Source: Sulfuritalea sp.
GTDB lineage: Bacteria > Pseudomonadota > Gammaproteobacteria > Burkholderiales > Rhodocyclaceae
Assembly (NCBI GenBank): GCA_030247575.1
Contig: JAOTRV010000033.1
Location: 1 to 44,226 of the forward strand
Direction: 5' to 3'
Length of the DNA stretch: 44,226 nucleotides
Both the position numbers and the translations under genes were made by a program. Within the stretch, counting starts at the first letter, position 1, and each line of letters begins with the position of its first letter. Below, in pieces: positions 17,771-26,138 of this stretch. Below the pieces are notes generated by a model. That model did not search any database. It had not been told where the DNA came from and saw only the letters and a program-made list of their open reading frames with translations.

Positions 17771-18571
17771 CTATCGCCCCGAAAATGCCGGCGTTCGTTT
17801 CTCGAGCATCGCCGCCACGGCTTCGGCATGGTCCGCGGTCTGATGCGCGAGCGCCTGATAGGTGGCAGCCATGCCCAGGATGGTGTCGAGCCGTTCGTGT
17901 TGCGATTCCTTCAGCAGCCGCTTGGTCCAGCGCAGGACATGCGGTGGGTTGGAAGCTATCCGTCCCGCGAGGTCGAGCGCGGATTCCACGAGCTTTTCGT
18001 GCGGCACGACTTTCGAGACGAGCCCAATGTTGAAAGCCTGCTTCGCGTCCATGGCTTCGCCGGTGAAGGCCATTTCCGCGGCGCGCGCATATCCCACGAT
18101 TCGCGGCAGCAGCCACGAACCGCCATCGCCGGCCACGATGCCGACCCTGACGAAGCTTTCGGCGAAGGTGGCCCGGGTGGAAGCGATCCGCATGTCGCAC
18201 ATGCAGGCCAGATCGCAGCCCGCCCCGATCGCCGGACCGTTGACCGCGGCTATCAACGGTACGTCGAGGCTCATGAGTGTGCGCGGAATGCGCTGGATGC
18301 CCCGGCGATACTGTTCGGCGATCTCGTGCGGTTCGCCGCGGAACATTCCTTTCTTGTCGCGCATGTCGCGGACGTTGCCGCCGGAACTGAACGCGGGCCC
18401 TTCGCCGGTCAACACGACGGCCCGGATGTCGAGGTCCGAGTTGCAGCGCTCCGTGACTGCTTCGAACGCAGAATAGAGGTCGTCGCCATTGAGGGCGTTG
18501 CGCGTCGCCGGATCGTCGAGCGTCAGCACCAGCACGTGCTCGCGCAGATCGAGCTTGAGTTTAGTGCTCAC
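17771..18571 (-). CDS. Crotonase-family protein with altered catalytic glutamates
   Basis: The 266-residue product starts with GTG. It has the crotonase fold signature AIGAGCDLACMCDMRIAS, but where canonical hydratases carry two catalytic glutamates this sequence reads GCDL (Asp) and FAESFVRVGIVAGDGG (no glutamate at the usual QPE position, although a nearby Glu and Asp exist). A different reaction such as isomerisation, hydrolysis or a retro-Claisen step is therefore possible. Members of this subgroup are common and usually annotated simply as enoyl-CoA hydratase. It directly precedes the second crotonase in the operon. Confidence 0.87.
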   Translation of the reverse strand: MSTKLKLDLREHVLVLTLDDPATRNALNGDDLYSAFEAVTERCNSDLDIRAVVLTGEGPAFSSGGNVRDMRDKKGMFRGEPHEIAEQYRRGIQRIPRTLMSLDVPLIAAVNGPAIGAGCDLACMCDMRIASTRATFAESFVRVGIVAGDGGSWLLPRIVGYARAAEMAFTGEAMDAKQAFNIGLVSKVVPHEKLVESALDLAGRIASNPPHVLRWTKRLLKESQHERLDTILGMAATYQALAHQTADHAEAVAAMLEKRTPAFSGR

Positions 18572-18610
18572 GGCGTTCTCTCCGGCACCGGATCGCGGTC
18601 GTCAATGCGT

Positions 18611-19384
18611 TCAAGCGCCGACCATCGCCAGCCCGCCGTTGCACAGCATGAACTGGCCCGTCATGTGGCGCGATTCCTCGCTGGCGAGGAAGAGCGTGGG
18701 TCCGACCATGTCCTCGGGCGTGGCAATGCGACCGAGGGGTGTCTGGCGCAGCACTTCCTCGCGCCGGCCGTTCTTCCAGTCTTCCCGGTTCTTCAGTGCT
18801 TCGGTTTCCATAAAGGCTGCGCCCAGGGTATTTACCCGCACGCTGGGTGCCAGGGCCCGCGCGTAGGATTTCGTCAAGCCGATGACGCCGTACTTGGCTG
18901 CCGCGTATTGCGGAGCGCGCGGGCTGCCCGCGATCACGACCTGCGAACCGATGTTGACGATCGAGCCGCCGCCGAGTTCCATCATGCGCGACCCGACTTC
19001 ATGGATCATGAACATCGTGCCCTTGATGTCCACCGCCAGCATGTGATCGACGGCCTTCTCGTCCATCTGGCGCCAGGAAGTCTGCTCGAGCGCCATGTCG
19101 CCGACGTTGTTGACCAGCACGTCGACCCTCCCGAACTCTGAAAATGCCGCATCCGTGATACGCCGGACATCATCCAGCTTGGAGATGTCGGCTTGGACCA
19201 CCAATGCCTTGCGGCCCAGTGCGCGTACTGCTTTCGCGACCTCTTCGGCACCGCTGGCCGAGCTGTTGTAATGGATGACCAGGTGCGCTCCTTCCATGGC
19301 GAAGGCGTTGGCCAGTACCGCCCCGAAGCCGCGGCCGGAGCCTGTCACGAAAACCACTTTGTCTTGAAATCGTCCGTTGTTCAT
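18611..19384 (-). CDS. Short-chain dehydrogenase/reductase (SDR)
   Basis: The product has 257 residues with the classical SDR layout: cofactor motif TGSGRGFG, LVNNVGD (the NNAG equivalent), active-site serine in NIGSQVVIAG and YAAAK as the catalytic Tyr/Lys pair 13 residues later. The cofactor-loop region HYNSSASGAEE gives no firm NAD/NADP preference. It probably oxidises a hydroxyacyl intermediate made by one of the downstream crotonases. The start at 19384 has an AGGGA ribosome-binding site; a longer in-frame start at 19420 lacks one and homology. Confidence 0.9.
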   Translation of the reverse strand: MNNGRFQDKVVFVTGSGRGFGAVLANAFAMEGAHLVIHYNSSASGAEEVAKAVRALGRKALVVQADISKLDDVRRITDAAFSEFGRVDVLVNNVGDMALEQTSWRQMDEKAVDHMLAVDIKGTMFMIHEVGSRMMELGGGSIVNIGSQVVIAGSPRAPQYAAAKYGVIGLTKSYARALAPSVRVNTLGAAFMETEALKNREDWKNGRREEVLRQTPLGRIATPEDMVGPTLFLASEESRHMTGQFMLCNGGLAMVGA

Positions 19385-19452
19385 GTTGATCCCTGTTGTT
19401 CGTTTCAATCGGTGACGCAAACCGGCGTTGCCGGGAGGCGCAATAGCCCCTG

Positions 19453-20646
19453 CTAGGCAGCTGCCGGCATCGCGCCGACCAGGCTACCGAATTCCTCGTC
19501 GGTCAACAGGCGCCTCTTGCTGATCGCCAGCTTTTTGGTCTCGGCGAGAAGCGCGGGGAATCGATCTTCCGCGACATTCAATCCGAGTTGCTCGCACTTG
19601 ATCTTGATCGACGCCAGCCCGCTCTTCTTGCCGAGGACGATCTTCCGCGGTGTGTCGAGCAGGGTGGATGAATAGGGTTCGATGGCTTCTGGAATGTGGA
19701 ATTGAGCTGCCACTGCACCCGTTTCCCTGACAAACAGGGTTTCACCGACCACCGATTTCCACGGCTCCAACTGGTAGCCGGCGATTTCGCGAAGCCGCTT
19801 CGACGTTTCGCGCACACGCTCGAAATGGAAGCCGGTGTCGACCTGATAGAGGCACTCCAGCGCAAATGCGATCTCCGGGAGATTGGCATTGCCGGCGCGT
19901 TCGCCGATGCCGTCGATGGTGCCTTGCACCCAGCGGGCACCGGCCCCTGTTGCGGCTATCGCATCGGCAGTTCCCAGGCCGAAGTCGTTGTGGCCATGCC
20001 AGTGGATGATGGCATCCTGCCCCAGCCAGCTGCGCGCCTTGCCGATAAGGTAGGACACCGCCTCCGGTGTGGCGATCGCGAGCGTATCGACGATCACGAA
20101 CTCTGCAGCACCGGCATCGCGTGCGGTCTTGTACACGCGTTCAAAAAAGTCGAGGTCGGCCCGGGTCGAATCCACGCCGAAGAAGGCGACATGGATGCCC
20201 TGCTTGACGCCGAACTCGACCGAGTTCCTGATCCGGTCGAGCACCGACTCCCTGGACACGCCCAGTGCCTTGAGCTTCTGGTTCGAGATCGGTGCCTCGA
20301 TGACGCTGTGGCGCAGATCGAGGTCCGCAACCGCGGCGACATCCTCGGGCATTGCGCGCGCGAAGCCCCAGATCTCCGCCTTCAATTTGGCGGCAAGGAT
20401 CAGCTTGATCGCCTCCCGGTCATCCTCCGAAACCCGCGGAAAGCCCGCTTCGATCCGCTCGACGCCAAGCTGGTCGACCATGCGGGCGATTTCCAGCTTT
20501 TGCTCGGGATCGAACATGACCCCGGTGGATTGCTCGCCGTCTCGCAGGGTGGTGTCGTAAAAGCCCACCTTGGCCTTCGGCCGGCCCGCCAGCGCCGCTT
20601 CATTCAGCGTGCCGGTCCATACCTTCGTGCGATCCATGGTCGTCAT
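19453..20646 (-). CDS. Isopropylmalate/homocitrate synthase-like DRE-TIM enzyme
   Basis: The 397-residue product is a DRE-TIM metallolyase/Claisen-condensing enzyme. It has the signature FYDTTLRDGEQSTGV near residue 35, the metal-binding HWHGHNDFGLG and the GERAGNANLPE motif. The C-terminal regulatory domain of true LeuA is missing, so length and layout resemble NifV or homocitrate synthase. No lysine, leucine or nitrogenase genes are nearby; instead it sits between an FAH-family gene and an SDR gene. It could join acetyl-CoA to a 2-oxo acid or run the related cleavage within the catabolic pathway. Substrate unknown. The start at 20646 lies 4 bases after the preceding stop; 20637 is an alternative. 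Confidence 0.85.
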   Translation of the reverse strand: MTTMDRTKVWTGTLNEAALAGRPKAKVGFYDTTLRDGEQSTGVMFDPEQKLEIARMVDQLGVERIEAGFPRVSEDDREAIKLILAAKLKAEIWGFARAMPEDVAAVADLDLRHSVIEAPISNQKLKALGVSRESVLDRIRNSVEFGVKQGIHVAFFGVDSTRADLDFFERVYKTARDAGAAEFVIVDTLAIATPEAVSYLIGKARSWLGQDAIIHWHGHNDFGLGTADAIAATGAGARWVQGTIDGIGERAGNANLPEIAFALECLYQVDTGFHFERVRETSKRLREIAGYQLEPWKSVVGETLFVRETGAVAAQFHIPEAIEPYSSTLLDTPRKIVLGKKSGLASIKIKCEQLGLNVAEDRFPALLAETKKLAISKRRLLTDEEFGSLVGAMPAAA

Positions 20647-20650
20647 GGCA

Positions 20651-21547
20651 TCAGAATCCGACGAATTCCGGGGCATCGACGCCGTACGCCTCTTTCCACG
20701 AAATCACCCGATTGCGCAGCACGCCGATCTTCTCGATTTCGGCCTCGATCAGGTCGCCGGGCTTGAGGAACCACGCTTCCGGATCGGCGCTGAATGCAGC
20801 GACGCCGGATACCGTGCCGGTCGAAATGATGTCGCCGGCCGAGTATCCGGCAGGCGAAAACTTCGAGATGATCTGCGGAATGGTCACCGACATGTGGCTG
20901 GTGTTGGAGATCTGCCGCTTCTCGCCGTTGACCCGCAGTTCGAGGTCGAGGTTGTAGGGATCGGGGATTTCATCTGCGGTGACGATCCATGGTCCCACCG
21001 GGCAGAAGGTGTCGATCGACTTGCTGAAGGAGAAGTTGGACGACTGCATTTCGCGCCGCTGAATGTCGCGCGCCGTGATGTCGTTGAAAATGACGTAGCC
21101 GCCGATGTAGTCCTTGGCGTCCTCGATTCTGATGTATTTGCCCGGCTTGGCGATGACGATCGACAGTTCGAGTTCGTAGTCGAGTTGTTTGGTCAAGTGC
21201 TCGGGATAGATGACGGGTGCGTCCGGGCCGATGATCGCATCGACGTTCTGGAAGAACACGATCCAGGGCTTGATTGCGGCCACCCAGTTGGCGCGATCGC
21301 CTTCCTGCGCATGTTCGGCGTAGTTGCCGGCGGTATGGAAGAATTTCTTCGGAATGATGGGGGCCTTGAGCTGCACGCTGGCGAGCGGATAGCGTCGGGT
21401 CGTCTTGAGCTTTTCGGCGTATTCCTGGACCGGTGTTCCGAGCGCGAACAGGGAACGCATGTCGGGAATGTCGATAACCACGACATCATCCCCGTCCAGC
21501 GCCCCGACCAACTGCTTGCCTTCTGCAGCAAATGTGACCAGCTTCAT
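20651..21547 (-). CDS. Fumarylacetoacetate hydrolase (FAH)-family protein
   Basis: The 298-residue product has the FAH catalytic fold: KFFHTAGNYAEHAQE with the conserved H and N/Y/E cluster, ELELSIVIAKPGKYI and YVIFNDITARDIQ with metal-binding acids, SIDTFCPVGPWIV, and GDIISTGTVSGV near the end. Family members hydrolyse the C-C bond of beta-diketones or acylpyruvates, or hydrate and decarboxylate ring-cleavage products. It is the first gene of the minus-strand operon and has a strong GAGGAG ribosome-binding site upstream of the ATG at 21547. That order suggests it acts on a central intermediate, but its substrate is not known. Confidence 0.9.
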   Translation of the reverse strand: MKLVTFAAEGKQLVGALDGDDVVVIDIPDMRSLFALGTPVQEYAEKLKTTRRYPLASVQLKAPIIPKKFFHTAGNYAEHAQEGDRANWVAAIKPWIVFFQNVDAIIGPDAPVIYPEHLTKQLDYELELSIVIAKPGKYIRIEDAKDYIGGYVIFNDITARDIQRREMQSSNFSFSKSIDTFCPVGPWIVTADEIPDPYNLDLELRVNGEKRQISNTSHMSVTIPQIISKFSPAGYSAGDIISTGTVSGVAAFSADPEAWFLKPGDLIEAEIEKIGVLRNRVISWKEAYGVDAPEFVGF

Positions 21548-21938
21548 TGTGGAATCCACTCCTCTTTGTTTAAGGTCGAGAAGTGCAGGGTTGTCTTTGT
21601 GCCGCACAGCATCGGCTGCCCGCCAGACCCCTGCAATTGCTCACCTTTGAATTCGAAAAGCACGCCGCGCAATCCGACCTGCAACATTCCGTCCCTCCAG
21701 CCATCAGACCTGGCAAGAGGTGGCGGGCAGTTGGCGAATGATCGTCAGGAGCCCTTGCGGTGTCCAATACTGCTTTTGGGGATCACTATCGCGCCTGCTT
21801 ATGTAAGGTCCCCGGAGGAGGGAGCGAAGGAGGCACGCGAGTGTTCTGCAAGCAATTCAGTGATTCGCCAGTTCGAGCCGGGTGAAAGTCGGCGCTGGCG
21901 ATACGGCGAACTCGTGTCCGAGTCCGTTGCTCGCTGCC
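21548..21938. other. Intergenic region upstream of the catabolic operon
   Basis: These 391 bases contain no convincing gene. They must hold the promoter and any LysR operator for the minus-strand operon starting at 21547, but no box could be assigned with confidence. The right part contains copy C of the dispersed motif and an inverted pair TCGCCAG/CTGGCGA (21865-21901 region) that could end the transcript of the MFS gene, whose stop is at 21939. Confidence 0.6.
21884..21914 (+). repeat. Dispersed hairpin motif, copy C (after the MFS gene)
   Basis: The core GTCGGCGCTGGCGATACGG is preceded by GAAA and followed by CGAACTCG. It shares 25 of 26 bases with the lapB copy, and the extension to AACTCG is shared with the transpeptidase copy at 32210. 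It lies 25 bases past the end of the MFS transporter gene, in antisense orientation to it. Confidence 0.72.
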
Positions 21939-23120
21939 TTATGCGTCCTTGCCGTGCCTGGCGAGCAGGCGTGTGCTGGCGAAGAGCATGACCGCCACCG
22001 TGGTGCTGATCGATGCCAGCGGCAGCAAGGTTCCGTCGTGGCTGCTCCCCACCCAGATCCCGGCCCCCAGGGCCACCACCATCATGACGAAGCCGAACAG
22101 TCCGGCTGCCGCACCTGCCTGCTCGGGAAACGGGGCCAGGGACCCGGCCTGGGTGCAGGGAATGTTGATGCCGTGGGCGGTCATCACGACAAAAAGTGCA
22201 ATCACCACCAGAAGCCAATGCTGCACACCGGCAATGGCGAAGACGAGGAAGCCGAGACCGCCCGCCAGCCCTATTGCGGTACCCAGCCGGAGGGTTCTCT
22301 GGATCCCGATCGTGCCCAGCAGGCGGCGACAGATCAGGGCTCCGGTCAGATAGCCGCAGACCCCGAACGCGAAGAGATATCCGTAGTAGGCCGTTGCCAC
22401 CCCAAGGACACGGATAAGCACGAAGGGAGTGCCGGATATGAATACGAAGATGGATGCATAGGAGAGCGCGCCGGGCAAGGCGTAGGCCCAGAAAGCCGGG
22501 GTTCTTGTTACCTTGCTGTAGGTATTGGCCAGGATGCCAAGACGCATTGCCTCCGGGTTGGGCTGGCTGTTCGATTCGCGCAGCCGGAGCAAGGTGGCGA
22601 TCCACATGGTCAAGCCTGCCAGCGCAAGGGCGACAAATGCGGCGCGCCAGCCGAAGGCCACCTGCAGGTAGCTGCCGAGTACCGGTCCGCTGATCGCTGC
22701 CAGCGACAGCAGCGAACTGGCCTTGGCCAGCACGCGCGCTCCATCGGCAGCCGAATGGGCGTCGCGAATGATTGCCCGTGCCACCACCACGCCGGTACAG
22801 CAACCGATCGCCTGCACGAAACGTGCCGCGACCAGCCAGGTGAGGCTGGGCGCCAGTGCGCAGGCGATGCTGGAGAGCAGGTATAGCGTCAGGCCGCCGA
22901 TCAGAACCGGCCGCCTGCCGTAGCGATCGGACAGCGGGCCGCTGACGAGTTGCGCCGAGCCGAATCCGATCACGAACAGGGAAAGCGTGTTCTGAACCGC
23001 TGCCGGGGTGACGCCGAAGTCGGTCGCCATGCTCGGCAGCGAAGCCAGATAGAGGTCGGTCGAGAGGGGCTGCAGCATCAGGCAGCCGGTCACCAGCCAG
23101 ATCAGGGTAACGGGGGTCAT
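21939..23120 (-). CDS. MFS transporter, Bcr/CflA drug-resistance subfamily
   Basis: The 393-residue protein is a 12-helix major facilitator. Family features include the first-helix region PLSTDLYLASLPSMATDFGV, typical of Bcr/CflA exporters, the loop motif GPLSDRYGRRPVL between helices 2 and 3, and VVVARAIIRDAHS before helix 5. Such proteins export drugs, cysteine-pathway metabolites or other small molecules with proton antiport. It is separated from the catabolic operon by 391 bases, so it is probably its own unit, although a role in exporting a toxic intermediate is conceivable. Confidence 0.9.
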   Translation of the reverse strand: MTPVTLIWLVTGCLMLQPLSTDLYLASLPSMATDFGVTPAAVQNTLSLFVIGFGSAQLVSGPLSDRYGRRPVLIGGLTLYLLSSIACALAPSLTWLVAARFVQAIGCCTGVVVARAIIRDAHSAADGARVLAKASSLLSLAAISGPVLGSYLQVAFGWRAAFVALALAGLTMWIATLLRLRESNSQPNPEAMRLGILANTYSKVTRTPAFWAYALPGALSYASIFVFISGTPFVLIRVLGVATAYYGYLFAFGVCGYLTGALICRRLLGTIGIQRTLRLGTAIGLAGGLGFLVFAIAGVQHWLLVVIALFVVMTAHGINIPCTQAGSLAPFPEQAGAAAGLFGFVMMVVALGAGIWVGSSHDGTLLPLASISTTVAVMLFASTRLLARHGKDA

Positions 23121-23198
23121 TTGCGGGCGGGGTTGGAGGAGCTGCTCAGCCGCGCTTGTCGCGCATCACGCGTGCCTTTTGGCGTCGGCCGCCGCTTT

Positions 23199-23233
23199 GC
23201 GGCTTAACGTTCGCGCTGCTCACGTTAGCCTGC
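23199..23233. repeat. Palindromic element related to the one upstream of hldD
   Basis: GCGGCTTAACGT pairs imperfectly with ACGTTAGCCTGC around a GC-rich loop. The GGC(T)TAACG...CGTTAGCC core and the following GCACCGAAA resemble 5160-5200. It lies between the smpB terminator-like hairpin and the MFS gene. Confidence 0.5.
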
Positions 23234-23235
23234 AC

Positions 23236-23283
23236 CGAAAGAGCCGCTCATCTTGCCCTCTCTTTCATGAGGCGGCTCTTTTC
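23236..23283 (-). terminator. Terminator-like hairpin overlapping the smpB stop
   Basis: On the minus strand GAGCCGCCTCAT, inside the last smpB codons, pairs with ATGAGCGGCTC just past the stop with one bulge, then TTTC follows. The stem enclosing the last codons and the stop is unusual. The T-run is short, so strength is uncertain. Confidence 0.6.
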
Positions 23284-23697
23284 GCGAACCCAGTCGCGAT
23301 CCTTCTCGGCATCGCGCTTGTCGTGCTGCTTCTTGCCCTTGGCAAGGCCGAGCGATAGCTTGACGCGGCCCTTGCTGTAATGCAGGTCGAGGGGCACCAG
23401 CGTGTAGCCGGCGCGCTCCACCTTGCCAATCAGCTTGCTGATTTCCTCCGTGTGCAGCAGCAGCTTGCGCGTGCGCACCGGGTCGGGATGCACGTGGGTC
23501 GAGGCTGAAAGCAGCGGCGTGATGTGGGCGCCGATGAGGAATACCTCGCCGTTCTTGAGTACCACGTAGGCCTCCTTGATCTGGGCACGCCCGGCCCGGA
23601 TCGCCTTCACTTCCCAGCCTTCGAGGACCAGACCGGCCTCGTAGCGCTCTTCGATGAAGTAATCGTGGAATGCCTTCTTGTTGTCGGCGATGCTCAT
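23248..23697 (-). CDS. smpB: SsrA-binding protein SmpB
   Basis: SmpB binds tmRNA and is needed for rescue of stalled ribosomes. The 149-residue product begins [20 protein letters not shown], followed by the OB-fold signature [18 protein letters not shown] and [10 protein letters not shown]. The C-terminal tail [18 protein letters not shown] carries the DW pair and the basic helix that reaches into the empty mRNA channel. The start at 23697 is set by homology; the frame extends upstream but overlaps the divergent ratA start region. smpB and ratA are divergent here with 64 bases between starts, a very common proteobacterial arrangement. Confidence 0.97.
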   Translation of the reverse strand: MSIADNKKAFHDYFIEERYEAGLVLEGWEVKAIRAGRAQIKEAYVVLKNGEVFLIGAHITPLLSASTHVHPDPVRTRKLLLHTEEISKLIGKVERAGYTLVPLDLHYSKGRVKLSLGLAKGKKQHDKRDAEKDRDWVREKSRLMKERAR

Positions 23698-23761
23698 GGT
23701 GCGGCGCGATAAAATGCGGCATTCTACTTCACGCAGTCCGCACGCCTTTGCGGCGCACCGA

Positions 23762-24193
23762 ATGGCCCTGGTCGAAAAATCCGTCCTGATCGAACGCACG
23801 CCGGCACAGATGTTCGGCCTGGTGGATCGCGTCGAGGACTACCCGCAATTCCTGCCGTGGTGCGGCGGCACGGAACTGCACGAGCGCACGGCGATACGTA
23901 CGGCGGCGACGCTGCGCATCAACTACCACGGCCTGAAGTCGCAGTTCTCGACTGAAAACATCAAGCAGGAGCCGCTGCTGATGGATATCCGCCTGACCGA
24001 CGGCCCCTTCGCGCACATGGACGGGCATTGGCGCTTCACGCCGCTGGGCGAGACGGCCTGCAAGGTAGAATTCCGCCTTCACTACGAATTTTCCAGCCAT
24101 TTGCTGGAAAAAGTGCTCGGCCCCGTGTTCAACCACATCGCCGACACCTTCGTCGATTCCTTTGTCAAAAGAGCCCAGAAAGTCTATGGCTGA
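23762..24193 (+). CDS. ratA: START-like RatA/Coq10 family protein
   Basis: The 143-residue product is a single START/Bet v 1-like domain: [33 protein letters not shown] and the C-terminal helix [17 protein letters not shown]. This family includes E. coli RatA, reported to interfere with ribosome subunit association, and mitochondrial Coq10, which binds ubiquinone. Which activity applies here cannot be told from the sequence; a ubiquinone-chaperone role is at least as likely. The ATG at 23762 is supported by homology, and rnfH overlaps its 3' end by 8 bases. Confidence 0.9.
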   Translation: MALVEKSVLIERTPAQMFGLVDRVEDYPQFLPWCGGTELHERTAIRTAATLRINYHGLKSQFSTENIKQEPLLMDIRLTDGPFAHMDGHWRFTPLGETACKVEFRLHYEFSSHLLEKVLGPVFNHIADTFVDSFVKRAQKVYG

Positions 24194-24506
24194 ATCCATT
24201 CACGTCGAGGTCGTTTATGCCCTGCCGGACCGCCAGGAAGTGATCGGCATCAGCCTGCCGGAAGGCAGCACGGCAGGGCAGGCGATCGAGGCCTCGGGTC
24301 TGCTGGCCAAGCATCCGGAAATCGACCTGGGGAAAAACAAGATCGGCGTCTATGCCAAGCTGGCCAAGATCGACACCGCCTTGCGCGACCGCGACCGGGT
24401 GGAAATCTACCGGCCGCTGATTGCCGACCCCAAGGAAGTGCGCAAGCAGCGCGCCGCCGAGGGAAAAGCCATGAAGAAGGGCAGCGGCGAGGCCGGCGAA
24501 GCCTGA
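24186..24506 (+). CDS. RnfH family protein (RatB)
   Basis: The 106-residue beta-grasp protein begins [19 protein letters not shown], contains [18 protein letters not shown] and [21 protein letters not shown], and ends with a lysine-rich tail. It belongs to the RnfH family, which is paired with RatA in most proteobacteria; its molecular function is not established. The ATG at 24186 overlaps the ratA stop, showing coupled translation. A copy of the dispersed motif lies 22 bases downstream. Confidence 0.9.
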   Translation: MAESIHVEVVYALPDRQEVIGISLPEGSTAGQAIEASGLLAKHPEIDLGKNKIGVYAKLAKIDTALRDRDRVEIYRPLIADPKEVRKQRAAEGKAMKKGSGEAGEA

Positions 24507-24528
24507 GCGTCTGACGGGATCGTCCTCT

Positions 24529-24553
24529 GAAAGTCGACGCTGGCGGGACGGCG
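24529..24553 (+). repeat. Dispersed hairpin motif, copy D (between rnfH and guaB)
   Basis: The core GTCGACGCTGGCGGGACGG is preceded by GAAA as in copies A and C. Its 21-base core is identical to the minus-strand copy in recQ at 8832-8852. It could act in ending the rnfH transcript, but there is no T-tract. Confidence 0.72.
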
Positions 24554-24568
24554 CAACCGGTCAAATAG

Positions 24569-26080
<1,512 letters not shown>

Positions 26081-26098
26081 CCAGTCGTCGAACCATCG

Positions 26099-26120
26099 GG
26101 GCGGCTGCGGCCGCCCTTTT
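26099..26120 (+). terminator. Hairpin with T-run between guaB and guaA
   Basis: GGGCGGC pairs perfectly with GCCGCCC around a 4-base loop, followed by four T residues. It starts 18 bases past the guaB stop and could partly end transcription and so lower guaA expression relative to guaB. The short T-run suggests incomplete termination. Confidence 0.7.
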
Positions 26121-26138
26121 CGCTTGCGAGACCTGACC

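Noticed and set aside
17063-19141. A 692-codon plus-strand frame opposite the crotonase and SDR genes
   Set aside because: It crosses three well-supported genes on the other strand and is His/Arg/Asp-rich in the way typical of antisense reading.
20580-20600. A further near match to the dispersed motif at the start of the LeuA-like gene
   Set aside because: It shares only GGCGCTGGCGGG and needs a gap; it encodes the ordinary peptide ALAGRP, so chance is likely.
19453-20646. Annotation as leucine or nitrogenase-cofactor biosynthesis (LeuA or NifV)
   Set aside because: The LeuA regulatory domain is absent, and no leu, lys or nif genes are near; context is catabolic.
23762-24506. ratA-rnfH as a toxin-antitoxin pair
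   Set aside because: The toxin-antitoxin label comes from E. coli naming; the families are widespread in chromosomes, and the RnfH protein is not an established antitoxin.
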